Of a DNA stretch of 64,000 nucleotides, positions 1 to 6,856 are shown in pieces. The notes below the pieces were generated by a model. The model was not told the DNA's origin and ran no database searches. It saw only the letters and a program-made list of their open reading frames with translations. The position numbers were made by a program, and so were the translations under genes. Location: the NCBI RefSeq assembly GCF_001424195.1, contig NZ_LMOO01000005.1:485646-549645 (forward strand). The letters run 5' to 3'. This stretch comes from Cellulomonas sp. Leaf334. Lineage in GTDB: Bacteria; Actinomycetota; Actinomycetes; Actinomycetales; Cellulomonadaceae. Within the stretch, counting starts at the first letter, position 1; each line of letters begins with the position of its first letter.

Positions 1-161
1 GAACCCGACAAGCCGGGCGGGCGGGGTGCTGCAACCCAGGGCCGACCGGGTGATGCTGCCGATGTCACCTACGTTCGCGGTCGACCGCCTCCCGGCGTGT
101 CTCCGTGAGCGGGTCTCGGTGAGGTGCCGATTCCCCGCACCTTCCCGATCAGGAGATCACC

Positions 162-740
162 ATGGCTTCCACGAACGTCAGGAACGACGTCATCGCCCAG
201 GACGCGCCGGAGCGCAAGAAGCGCAAGCGCGCCGCCATCGTCAGGTTCGGCCTCGTCGGTGCTGCCCTCGTGGGCATCGGCGCCGCCGCCACCTCCGCCG
301 CCTGGACCGACGACGCCTGGTTCAGCGCCACGGCCACCGCCGCGACGATCGAGCTCGAGGGCAGCCTCGACACGACGCCGCGCACCTGGGACGTCGCGGA
401 CGACGAGGTCGGCGCGCTGGAGATCCCCGCGGAGGCCTTCGCCGACCTGGTTCCCGGCGAGGTCCGCGAGTACATCGTCCACGTCCAGAACGCCGGCTCG
501 GTGGACATCACCGTGGCCGCGCCCGTGTGGACGCCCAGCACGACGGACGCCGACCTGTTCGCTGCTCCCGCGCCCGTCACGGTGACTCTGAGCCAGACCG
601 CGCCGTTCACGCTCGAGCCGGGCGACAGCGGCGACGTCACCGTCACCATGACGGCCCCGTCGTGGACGAACGCCGAGGACGAGTACCAGGGCGCCAGCGG
701 CTCCGGCACCATCCGGTTCACCGGCACCGTCGGGTCCTGA
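162..740 (+). CDS. SipW-dependent exported protein (TasA/camelysin-like), first of two
   Basis: 192 aa. A basic N-terminus (KKRKRK, residues 19-24) precedes a hydrophobic helix at about 28-46 and the motif TSAAWTDDAWF (44-54). This matches the SipW-type signal of TasA-like proteins, with T-x-A-x-aromatic-S/T-D at the cleavage region. The mature part is acidic and beta-rich, has no cysteine, and resembles surface fibre or matrix subunits. An AGGAG at 151-155 sits 6 nt before the ATG and fixes the start. It opens an operon with its likely processing peptidase (823-1365). Family membership is seen in the sequence; fibre formation is an inference from TasA. Confidence 0.75.
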   Translation: MASTNVRNDVIAQDAPERKKRKRAAIVRFGLVGAALVGIGAAATSAAWTDDAWFSATATAATIELEGSLDTTPRTWDVADDEVGALEIPAEAFADLVPGEVREYIVHVQNAGSVDITVAAPVWTPSTTDADLFAAPAPVTVTLSQTAPFTLEPGDSGDVTVTMTAPSWTNAEDEYQGASGSGTIRFTGTVGS

Positions 741-822
741 TCCACCCGTGCGGCCGGCCGGCGACGCTCGGCCGGCCGCACGACCTCCATCACCGTCCGT
801 CTGCAACCCGAGGGGGTGGCTC

Positions 823-1365
823 GTGCGCGTCGTCCGTCTTCTCGGGAACGTGGTCCTCTGGCTGCTCGCCGTGGTCGGCGTCCTCAGCGCGGTGCTGTGG
901 GGGGCGACCAAGCTGGGCTACGTCCAGCCCCTCGTGGTGATCTCTGGCTCGATGGAGCCGGGGATCATGACCGGTGACCTGCTCCTCGACGTCCGCACAC
1001 CCACGCAGGACGTGCACGTCGGTGAGGTCGCCGCCATCTACAACCCCGTCACCCAGAACCTCGTCTCGCACCGGGTCATCTCGGTCGAGCGGACCGGCGA
1101 CTCGGCGTGGGCCATCCAGATGAAGGGCGACGCCAACAACTCGCCCGACGGTGGCGTCTACGACGTGGGCGCGTACGTGTGGCAGCCCGTCCTCCAGGTG
1201 TCCGGTGGCGGTCGCGTGATCGCGGCCGTGGCGCGCCCGTCCGTCGCGATCCCGCTCGGTGTCACGCTCCTCGCGTTCATCGGACTGAGCTCGCTCTCCC
1301 GGCCGGAGGACAGCGAGGGCGACGACACGCCCGCGCCCGCGCTCGAGGACGCCGTGACGCGATGA
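823..1365 (+). CDS. sipW: Signal peptidase I, SipW/ER type (S26B)
   Basis: 180 aa from the GTG at 823. An AGGGGG at 811-816 supports this start over an upstream in-frame start at 748. There is a membrane segment at about residues 8-30, then the nucleophile motif SGSMEP (Ser43), VSHRV with His83, and KGDANNSPD (101-109), followed by a second membrane segment near 139-157. A Ser-His pair in place of the usual bacterial Ser-Lys dyad marks the ER/archaeal and Bacillus SipW class, which processes TasA-type precursors. The neighbours on both sides carry that signal type, so they are its probable substrates. The stop overlaps the next start (ATGA, 1362-1365). Confidence 0.88.
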   Translation: MRVVRLLGNVVLWLLAVVGVLSAVLWGATKLGYVQPLVVISGSMEPGIMTGDLLLDVRTPTQDVHVGEVAAIYNPVTQNLVSHRVISVERTGDSAWAIQMKGDANNSPDGGVYDVGAYVWQPVLQVSGGGRVIAAVARPSVAIPLGVTLLAFIGLSSLSRPEDSEGDDTPAPALEDAVTR

Positions 1366-1916
1366 CCCGACGACTCGGAGCGGCCGGCGTCGCGAGCATG
1401 ATCCTGGCGCTCGTGCTCACGGTGGCCGGGGCGCTGCTCGGCGCCGGCGCCGCAGGAGCAGCTCCGACGAGCGTGCCGCTCGCGTTCGAGTTCGCCGGGC
1501 TGTACCCCGGCGAGAGCCAGGCGCAGTCGCGTACCTACCGGCTCGACCGCGACGCTCGCGTCGTGTCCGTGAGGTCCGGCACGACGCCGGGCGCGACCTG
1601 GACGGCCGTGCTCTGCCGGCAGGGGACGTGCACCGACGTCCTCGCGATGCGGGCTGGCCAGGAGCTCGCCGCGGGGGACTACGACCTCCGGGTCGGTGTC
1701 ACCGCGACGAGCCTGCTGCCCGGTGACGTCAGCTCGATCGAGGGGCGACTGTCGCTCGTCGAGGCCGGGACCGGGAACCTCGCACACACCGGTTCGGACA
1801 CCTGGCCGGTCTCGCTCGCCGCACTCGCCCTGACCGCGCTCGGCCTGCTCCTCGTGCTGCTCGCACGCCGCCGGCGTGACGACGACCGGGCCACGACGCC
1901 CGACGCCACCGCCTGA
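1362..1916 (+). CDS. Cell-wall-anchored protein with LAHTG sorting signal
   Basis: 184 aa, translationally coupled to the signal peptidase by an ATGA overlap. It has an ordinary signal peptide (hydrophobic residues about 10-33, AGA-AP cleavage region), not the AAWT type of its neighbours. A roughly 100-residue extracellular domain with one CRQGTC pair follows. The C-terminus is a sorting signal: LAHTG (140-144), a hydrophobic helix and RRRR. LAxTG signals are typically read by actinobacterial class E sortases; no sortase lies in this window. It may be the wall anchor for the SipW-exported subunits, which is an inference from position. The function of its extracellular domain is not recognised. 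Confidence 0.75.
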   Translation: MTRRLGAAGVASMILALVLTVAGALLGAGAAGAAPTSVPLAFEFAGLYPGESQAQSRTYRLDRDARVVSVRSGTTPGATWTAVLCRQGTCTDVLAMRAGQELAAGDYDLRVGVTATSLLPGDVSSIEGRLSLVEAGTGNLAHTGSDTWPVSLAALALTALGLLLVLLARRRRDDDRATTPDATA

Positions 1917-1961
1917 CCTCGAACGTCCCACGACCTCAGACCGACCGGAAGGACCGACATC

Positions 1962-2552
1962 ATGGACAGCACCACCGAGGGTGTCGCGGCACCCGACCCG
2001 AACCGTCGTCGCCGCCGCAAGGGAGTCGCGGTCCGGTTCGGCCTCGCCGGCCTCGCCCTGGTCGGCATCGGCGCGGCAGCCACCTCCGCCGCATGGACGA
2101 ACGACGCCTGGTTCAACGCGAGCTCGAGCAGCGCGAGCGTCCTGCTCGACGGCTCGGCCGCCTCGGCGACGGGGCCGTGGACGGCCGCGGACACCGACGC
2201 GACGGGCATCACGTTCGCGGGCACCACGTTCTCCCTGCTGGTGCCCGGCCAGACGCGCACGGCCACGTACTGGATCAAGAACAGCAGCTCCACGTGCCTG
2301 AACGTTCCCGCGCCGACGATCACGAAGGCCGAGCCGCTCGCAGGTGTCACCGCGAACGACGCCGCCGTGACGCTGTCGACGACAGCGATCGGCAACATGG
2401 CGCCCGGCGCCGTCCAGGCGGTCACCGTCACGGTGACGACCCCGACCACCTGGTCGACGACGCACCAGAGCCAGACCTCGGCGACCGCCCTCAAGATCGC
2501 CTACACCGGTACCACGGTGGCCGCAGCGACCTCGACCGGCGCCTGCGCGTGA
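1962..2552 (+). CDS. SipW-dependent exported protein (TasA-like), second copy
   Basis: 196 aa. A basic stretch RRRRRK (15-20), hydrophobic helix and TSAAWTNDAWF (41-51) repeat the layout of the 162-740 protein, and the signal region is almost identical (FGLAGLALVGIGAAATSAAW). The mature part is Ser/Thr/Ala-rich with only two cysteines. It is probably a paralogous subunit exported by the same peptidase. A GGAAGGA at 1947-1953 lies 8 nt before the ATG. The stop overlaps the next GTG (GTGA, 2549-2552), coupling it to the lectin gene. Confidence 0.72.
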   Translation: MDSTTEGVAAPDPNRRRRRKGVAVRFGLAGLALVGIGAAATSAAWTNDAWFNASSSSASVLLDGSAASATGPWTAADTDATGITFAGTTFSLLVPGQTRTATYWIKNSSSTCLNVPAPTITKAEPLAGVTANDAAVTLSTTAIGNMAPGAVQAVTVTVTTPTTWSTTHQSQTSATALKIAYTGTTVAAATSTGACA

Positions 2553-3196
2553 CAGGACCCGGCCCGACCCGGCACCGCGCGCGTCTCCGACGCCGCGTGG
2601 TGCCGTTCGTCGCCCTGGCGGCGATGGTCGGGCTGGTCCAGTCGGTCGGGACGACGACCGCGGCGTGGACCAACGACGCCCGGACCGTGGCGTCATCCTC
2701 GGGCATCATGTCGGGCGAGGAGTTCCAGGCCCGTGGCCCGGGTGACAAGTGCCTCGACATCGAGAGCCGGCAGAACGCGAACAACACGTCGATCCGGCTC
2801 TACTCGTGCAACAGCACGCCGGCGCAGAAGTGGTGGCTGACGACGACCGGGCGCATCGAGGCCTTCCGCGAGGACCCGGGCGACAACGGCGTCACGGGCA
2901 TCCGCTGCATGCGCGTCTCGGGCAACACCAACGGCGCGACCGTCTACCTGATGACCTGCCCCGCCGGCACGAACGTGTCAGCGGACTTCCGGTGGCGGTT
3001 CGTCGCCAACGCCGACGGCACGGTGCAGATCCGCAACCAGCAGGGGACCAACCCGGCCACCGGCGACCGGTGCCTGAGCTGGCAGACGCCACCGCCCGGC
3101 ACCGACCCCACCCCGCTCACGATGCGCACGTGCGGCGCCACCGGCTACGGCAGCTCGTGGCGGATCGAGCAGTACGGCACCCCTCCGTTCCCGTGA
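2549..3196 (+). CDS. SipW-type exported R-type (ricin B-like) lectin
   Basis: 215 aa, GTG start overlapping the previous stop. A short N-terminal hydrophobic segment (about 17-37) ends in TTAAWTNDAR (36-45), the same export motif as the neighbouring proteins. The rest is a beta-trefoil of the ricin B/CBM13 class. CLDI (68-71) begins the first lobe, and the lobes end in AQKWWL (92-97), FRWRF (147-151) and SSWRIE (202-207), which are three QxW-type positions. Paired cysteines are present in each lobe. It probably binds glycan in the matrix or cell wall; the ligand cannot be read. The next gene overlaps it by GTGA (3193-3196). Confidence 0.72.
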   Translation: MTGPGPTRHRARLRRRVVPFVALAAMVGLVQSVGTTTAAWTNDARTVASSSGIMSGEEFQARGPGDKCLDIESRQNANNTSIRLYSCNSTPAQKWWLTTTGRIEAFREDPGDNGVTGIRCMRVSGNTNGATVYLMTCPAGTNVSADFRWRFVANADGTVQIRNQQGTNPATGDRCLSWQTPPPGTDPTPLTMRTCGATGYGSSWRIEQYGTPPFP

Positions 3197-3762
3197 TCGG
3201 CGCCCTGACCCTCGGCCGTGCTCGCCGAACGTTCCTCACCGTCGCCGTGGCGGCCGCACTGTTCCTCGCCGTCGCCGTCGGGACCTCCGCGATCGGTGCG
3301 ACCTCCGCCGCGTGGACCAACGACGCGCGGGCTGCCGCGGCCGCGTCGAGCGGGACCTGGTCGGCCGCCGGTGTCGGCTGCGTCGTCACCGACTCGGCCG
3401 GCAACCCGGTCCCCGGGCCGACGTGCCAGGTGGCCTTCGGTCCCGACACCGACGGCAGCGCCAACTGGAACATCAAGGCCACGGTCTCCACGACGAGCGC
3501 CACCCCCGTGTACTGGAAGCTGACGGTCGACTTCGCCGCGGCCCCGTTCGCGCCCACGGTGAAGCGGGTCGGCGAGTACTCGGGCGGCGCCGTGATCGCC
3601 CCGCTGCCCGCCGGCTTCTGCTCGGCGTCCACCCGCGCGGTGACCTTCACCGGTCGGGCGGACTGGGGCAGGGCCACGATCAGCGCAAGCAGCCCGGTGG
3701 TGCTCGACTTCGTCGGCAGCAACACGGGAAACGCCGGCAACCTGGTCTACGCCTGCCCCTGA
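3193..3762 (+). CDS. SipW-type exported protein, unknown mature domain
   Basis: 189 aa, last gene of the operon, started by a GTG that overlaps the lectin stop. A membrane segment at about 13-36 leads into ATSAAWTNDAR (36-46), the operon's export motif. The mature domain is a cysteine-containing, beta-rich module of about 140 residues that I cannot assign to a family. Its position suggests a further component of the same surface structure. The following region (3768-3867) is a tandem duplication belonging to the convergent gene, and no clear terminator is seen. Confidence 0.6.
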   Translation: MIGALTLGRARRTFLTVAVAAALFLAVAVGTSAIGATSAAWTNDARAAAAASSGTWSAAGVGCVVTDSAGNPVPGPTCQVAFGPDTDGSANWNIKATVSTTSATPVYWKLTVDFAAAPFAPTVKRVGEYSGGAVIAPLPAGFCSASTRAVTFTGRADWGRATISASSPVVLDFVGSNTGNAGNLVYACP

Positions 3763-3767
3763 CGCGG

Positions 3768-3867
3768 TCACTCCACCGGCGACAGCTCGGGGCGCTTGGG
3801 TGCGCGGTCGTCGCTGCTCACTCGACCGGCGACAGCTCGGGGCGCTTGGGTACGCGGTCGTCGCCGG
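3768..3867. repeat. 50-bp tandem duplication at the 3' end of the SGNH hydrolase gene
   Basis: Two adjacent copies (3768-3817 and 3818-3867) match at about 46 of 50 positions. The right copy encodes the last residues of the minus-strand hydrolase (PKRPELSPVE, stop at 3818-3820). The left copy repeats these codons and the stop downstream of the functional stop. Fifty is not a multiple of three, so the left copy is not an in-frame extension. Confidence 0.85.
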
Positions 3868-4621
3868 ACGACGTCCCGCGCAGCCGTCGCGTCGCCCACG
3901 GGTACAGGTGCTCGCGCACCCAGGCGGCGTCCTCGCGTGCCTTCTGCATCCGGGGGGTGGGCGGCAGCGGTGTGAGCGGGTCGTCCCAGGCGGCGTCGTC
4001 CGGGGTCAGGCCGAGCCCGACGAGCGCGCCCTGGGCCACCCGGGCGTGCCCGTCGGTGGTCAGGTGGATGCGGTCCTCGGCCCACATCCGCCAGTCACGC
4101 AGGGAGCGCATGCCCCACAGGTCCACGACGTAGGCGCCGTGCCGCCGGGCCATGGACCAGATGAGCGCGTTGTAGATCCCGACGCGGCTCCGGGTCGCGC
4201 GCACCAGCGGGCTGTCGGCGGCGTCGACCCCCGTGCCGAGCAGCACGTCGACCCCCGCCTTGCGCAGCCGGACGACCCCGGCCTCGAGGTTGCGCGCCAT
4301 CCGGTCCACGTCGGCCCCCGGCCGGAGCAGGTCGTTGCCGCCGCCGACGAGGCTCACCAGGTCGGGCTGCAGGGCGAGCGCCGCCGGGACCTGCTCGACG
4401 AGGATCGGGCGCAGCAGCCGCCCCCGGATCGCGAGGTTCGCGTACTCCACCGGGGACTCGCCCGCGGCGGTGCGGCGGGCGGACAGGTGCGACGCCAGCA
4501 GGTCGGCCCAGCCGCGCTGGGCTGCCTCGCGGCCGTCGGGGTCGTCCCAGAGCCCTTCGGTGAACGAGTCGCCGATGGCGACGTACCGGGACCAGCGGGG
4601 AGTCGAGGAAGTCACCACCAC
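3818..4621 (-). CDS. SGNH/GDSL hydrolase
   Basis: About 267 aa. It contains GDSFTEG (17-23, nucleophile Ser19), a Gly block near ANLAIRGR (61-68), GGGND (93-97) and DRIH (183-186), the four conserved blocks of SGNH hydrolases (esterase/lipase/acetyl-esterase fold). No signal peptide is visible, so it is probably cytoplasmic. Three consecutive GTG codons (4621, 4618, 4615) are possible starts; the outermost is used here. The gene begins 8 nt after the ung stop on the same strand, so the two are likely cotranscribed. The substrate is unknown. Its 3' end has been tandemly duplicated. Confidence 0.8.
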   Translation of the reverse strand: MVVTSSTPRWSRYVAIGDSFTEGLWDDPDGREAAQRGWADLLASHLSARRTAAGESPVEYANLAIRGRLLRPILVEQVPAALALQPDLVSLVGGGNDLLRPGADVDRMARNLEAGVVRLRKAGVDVLLGTGVDAADSPLVRATRSRVGIYNALIWSMARRHGAYVVDLWGMRSLRDWRMWAEDRIHLTTDGHARVAQGALVGLGLTPDDAAWDDPLTPLPPTPRMQKAREDAAWVREHLYPWATRRLRGTSSGDDRVPKRPELSPVE

Positions 4622-4629
4622 ATTGTTGC

Positions 4630-5307
4630 TCAGGTCAGCGACCAGTCCACCGGCGCCGCCCCCTGCGCCACGAGGAGCTCGTTCACGCGCGAGAACGGCC
4701 GTGACCCGAAGAACCCACGGCTGGCCGACAGCGGGCTGGGGTGCACGCTCTCGACCGTCGGCACGTGCCCGAGGGCCGGCTTCAGCGACTGCGCGTCCCG
4801 GCCCCACAGCACGGCGACCAGGGGTCCGCCCCGCTCGACGAGGGCGGCGATCGCGCGGTCCGTCACCGCCTCCCACCCGTGCCGACGGTGCGACGCGGGT
4901 GCGCCCGGCCGGACCGTCAGCACCCTGTTCAGCAGCATCACGCCCTGGTCCGCCCAGGGGGACAGGTCCCCGGTGGTCGGGGGCGCGACGCCGACGTCGG
5001 CGACGAGCTCCGTGAAGATGTTGGTCAACGACCGGGGCAGCGGCCGGACGTCCGGCTGCACCGAGAACGACAGCCCCATCGGGTGCCCCGGCGTGGGGTA
5101 CGGGTCCTGCCCGACGATCAGCACGCGCACGTCGGCGAGCGGGCGCCGGAACGCGCGCAGGACCGCGTCGCCCGCCGGCAGGTAGCTGCGCCCGGCGGCC
5201 ACCTCGTCGCGCAGGAACTGGCCGGCAGCACGCAGCTGCGGCTCGACCGGTGCGAGGGCGACCGCCCAGTCCGGGGCGACGAGCTGGTCCAGGGGTGCGG
5301 CGGTCAC
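4630..5307 (-). CDS. ung: Uracil-DNA glycosylase
   Basis: 225 aa, the usual length for family 1 UDG. It removes uracil from DNA to start base excision repair. GQDPYP (66-71, catalytic Asp68), the MGLSFSV region after it, LLNRVLTV (125-132) and HPSPLS (189-194) are intact. The GTG at 5307 is preferred to an upstream in-frame start because a TACTCT box lies 7 nt before it (minus strand, 5315-5320), as in leaderless actinobacterial genes. Divergent from the DUF3263 gene; upstream of the SGNH hydrolase in a probable two-gene unit. Confidence 0.95.
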   Translation of the reverse strand: MTAAPLDQLVAPDWAVALAPVEPQLRAAGQFLRDEVAAGRSYLPAGDAVLRAFRRPLADVRVLIVGQDPYPTPGHPMGLSFSVQPDVRPLPRSLTNIFTELVADVGVAPPTTGDLSPWADQGVMLLNRVLTVRPGAPASHRRHGWEAVTDRAIAALVERGGPLVAVLWGRDAQSLKPALGHVPTVESVHPSPLSASRGFFGSRPFSRVNELLVAQGAAPVDWSLT

Positions 5308-5314
5308 GCGGGCG

Positions 5315-5320
5315 AGAGTA
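5315..5320 (-). promoter_or_regulatory. Leaderless-type -10 box of ung
   Basis: Minus-strand TACTCT ends 7 nt before the ung GTG, so transcription would start at or near the start codon. Confidence 0.5.
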
Positions 5321-5379
5321 CCGAGTCGTCGGCCCGGCTCGCCCGGGTCGCGGCACACGGGGGACGACGCGCCGACGGG

Positions 5380-5397
5380 AATGACACGCGTGTCATT
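5380..5397. promoter_or_regulatory. 18-bp perfect palindrome, probable repressor operator
   Basis: AATGACACGCGTGTCATT is its own reverse complement. It lies between ung and the DUF3263 gene and covers the position expected for the -35 box (TGACAC, 5382-5387) of a plus-strand promoter whose -10 is TACGAT at 5405-5410, 17 nt away. A protein bound here would block that promoter. The regulator is unknown. Confidence 0.6.
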
Positions 5398-5483
5398 ACG
5401 GTCGTACGATGACCGAGGTCGTCGTCGGCACGCCGTCGAGACCGTTCGCAGGAGAGCAGGACCAGGAGAGCACAGGAGGACGC

Positions 5484-5789
5484 ATGGACGCCGCGACGAT
5501 CGCCATCGGATCGCTCGAGCAGACCCACGGCACGTCCTCCACCGGGCTCTCCGAGCGCGACGAGCAGGTCCTCGCGTTCGAGCGGCAGTGGTGGAAGTAC
5601 GCAGGTGCCAAGGAGTCGGCCATCCGTGAGCTGTTCGACATGACGGCCACCCGGTACTACCAGGTGCTCAACGCCCTCATCGACGACCCGGCGGCCCTCG
5701 CCCACGACCCGATGCTGATCAAGCGGCTGCGCCGGATGCGCTCCTCCCGGCAGCGCGCGCGCACGGCCCGCCGGCTCGGGGACGCCTGA
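5484..5789 (+). CDS. DUF3263 protein
   Basis: 101 aa. The core [16 protein letters not shown]...[11 protein letters not shown] is the DUF3263 signature, an actinobacterial helical domain resembling a short sigma-region or helix-turn-helix module; a DNA-binding role is inferred and not established. It ends in a strongly basic tail ([17 protein letters not shown]). An AGGAGG at 5474-5479 just upstream sets the ATG at 5484, rather than the longer in-frame reading from 5409. The order DUF3263 - LytR_C - groEL is conserved in actinobacteria (Rv0430-Rv0431-groEL2 region of Mycobacterium tuberculosis). A perfect palindrome overlaps its promoter. Confidence 0.85.
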   Translation: MDAATIAIGSLEQTHGTSSTGLSERDEQVLAFERQWWKYAGAKESAIRELFDMTATRYYQVLNALIDDPAALAHDPMLIKRLRRMRSSRQRARTARRLGDA

Positions 5790-5881
5790 TCCGCCCTGGT
5801 CGGCGGTCTCGATCGACGTCCTCGCACGTGACACGGCACACGTCGTGCCTCAGGTGGACCCGTCTGCACGACCTGAGCCGT

Positions 5882-5887
5882 TAGCCT
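5882..5887 (+). promoter_or_regulatory. Leaderless-type -10 box of the LytR_C gene
   Basis: TAGCCT followed by 7 nt and the GTG at 5895; no ribosome binding site is visible. Confidence 0.5.
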
Positions 5888-5894
5888 GTCCGGC

Positions 5895-6485
5895 GTGAGC
5901 AAGGCGGAGTACTCCTACCCCGAGGACGAGTTCGACGTCCCGTCGAACCCCGACGTCCCCCGCGGGGTCCATCGCGCACCCCGGTCGGCATGGAGCAGGT
6001 GGTGGAAGTTCCTGGTCGTCCTCGCCCTGCTCCCCGTGCTCGCGTTCACGCTCGTGAACCTCGCCGCACGCGACGGCAACCTCCCCACGCTCCCCGGCAC
6101 GTCGAACTCGCCGGACGCGCAGGAGACCCCGGCCGACACCGCCACCGAGGGTGAGGGTGAGGCCCCGGCCGAGGAGACACCGCCCGTCGAGGAGCCCGTC
6201 GCGCCCGCACCGGTGATGGACACGCCGATCGTGGTGCTCAACGCCGCCAGCATCGGCGGTCTCGCCGGGGAGCAGGCGGAGCAGCTCACGGCGGCCGGAT
6301 TCACCGCCGTGACGACGGGCAACACCGAGGCGGAGGGCGACTCCGTCGTCTACTTCACGTCGGAGGAGCTCCGGGCGACCGCCGACCTCGTCGCCCAGAC
6401 CCTCGGTCTGACGACCGTCACGCTCGAACCCGCGGACGACGTCATCGGCATCTCGGTCGTGCTGACGAGCGACCCCGACGCCTGA
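5895..6485 (+). CDS. LytR_C-domain membrane protein
   Basis: 196 aa, GTG start placed 7 nt after a TAGCCT box. An acidic, aromatic cytoplasmic N-terminus is followed by one membrane segment (about 39-58), a Pro/Glu/Thr-rich linker (about 75-108) and a C-terminal LytR_C module that begins with the VVLNAAS motif. LytR_C domains also occur at the C-terminus of LytR-CpsA-Psr wall-glycopolymer ligases; here the domain stands alone on a membrane stalk, with no ligase domain. It is probably an envelope protein whose partner is unknown. Its neighbours (DUF3263, cold shock, groEL) are those of the conserved Rv0431 locus. Confidence 0.82.
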   Translation: MSKAEYSYPEDEFDVPSNPDVPRGVHRAPRSAWSRWWKFLVVLALLPVLAFTLVNLAARDGNLPTLPGTSNSPDAQETPADTATEGEGEAPAEETPPVEEPVAPAPVMDTPIVVLNAASIGGLAGEQAEQLTAAGFTAVTTGNTEAEGDSVVYFTSEELRATADLVAQTLGLTTVTLEPADDVIGISVVLTSDPDA

Positions 6486-6529
6486 CGAGCGCCTCGAACG
6501 GACCCTGGTCCGGCCCGGAGCGTGGCCAC

Positions 6530-6535
6530 TAGGCT
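6530..6535 (+). promoter_or_regulatory. Candidate -10 box of the cold-shock gene
   Basis: TAGGCT about 53 nt before the ATG at 6589 would give a 5' leader of roughly 45 nt, plausible for a cold-shock mRNA. No convincing -35 was identified. Confidence 0.35.
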
Positions 6536-6588
6536 CGCGCGCACCGGGCGCCGGCGGAGCGCTCGGCCCCGGACGTCGAGGAGTGCGC

Positions 6589-6792
6589 ATGGCTCAGGGC
6601 ATCGTGAAGTGGTTCAACGCGGAGAAGGGGTACGGGTTCATCACCCCGGTCGGGGGAGGCCAGGACCTCTTCGTGCATTTCAGCGCGATCCAGTCGGACG
6701 GCTACCGGTCACTCGAGGAAGGCCAGGACGTCGAGTTCGAGGTCGGCCAGGGCACCAAGGGTCCGCAGGCCGAGCAGGTCCGCGCCCTCTGA
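6589..6792 (+). CDS. cspA: Cold-shock protein (CspA family)
   Basis: 67 aa, a single cold-shock domain. It carries both RNA-binding motifs, KGYGFI (16-21) and DLFVHF (30-35), and starts with the typical [11 protein letters not shown]. It is a single-stranded nucleic-acid chaperone. GAGGAG at 6578-6583 sits 5 nt before the ATG at 6589; an in-frame GTG at 6583 overlaps that site and is rejected. It is followed by a bidirectional terminator shared with the convergent GH15 gene. Confidence 0.95.
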   Translation: MAQGIVKWFNAEKGYGFITPVGGGQDLFVHFSAIQSDGYRSLEEGQDVEFEVGQGTKGPQAEQVRAL

Positions 6793-6805
6793 CCCCGTGG
6801 TCCGC

Positions 6806-6836
6806 ACGGGCCGTGCACCCCCGGTGCGCGGCCCGT
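6806..6836. terminator. Bidirectional hairpin between cspA and GH15 genes
   Basis: Arms 6806-6819 and 6823-6836 form a 14-bp stem with one G-U pair and a 3-nt loop, between two convergent genes. Confidence 0.75.
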
Positions 6837-6856
6837 CGCCGCGTCCGGACCCCGCG

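Noticed and set aside
26..940. Long open frame overlapping the TasA-like and SipW genes
   Set aside because: Arg/His/Pro-rich composition with no domain; it is an alternative-frame shadow of the real genes, which have ribosome binding sites and recognisable motifs.
1158..2696. 512-codon minus-strand open frame opposite the SipW operon
   Set aside because: GC-rich antisense shadow with Arg/Gly/Pro runs and no family resemblance.
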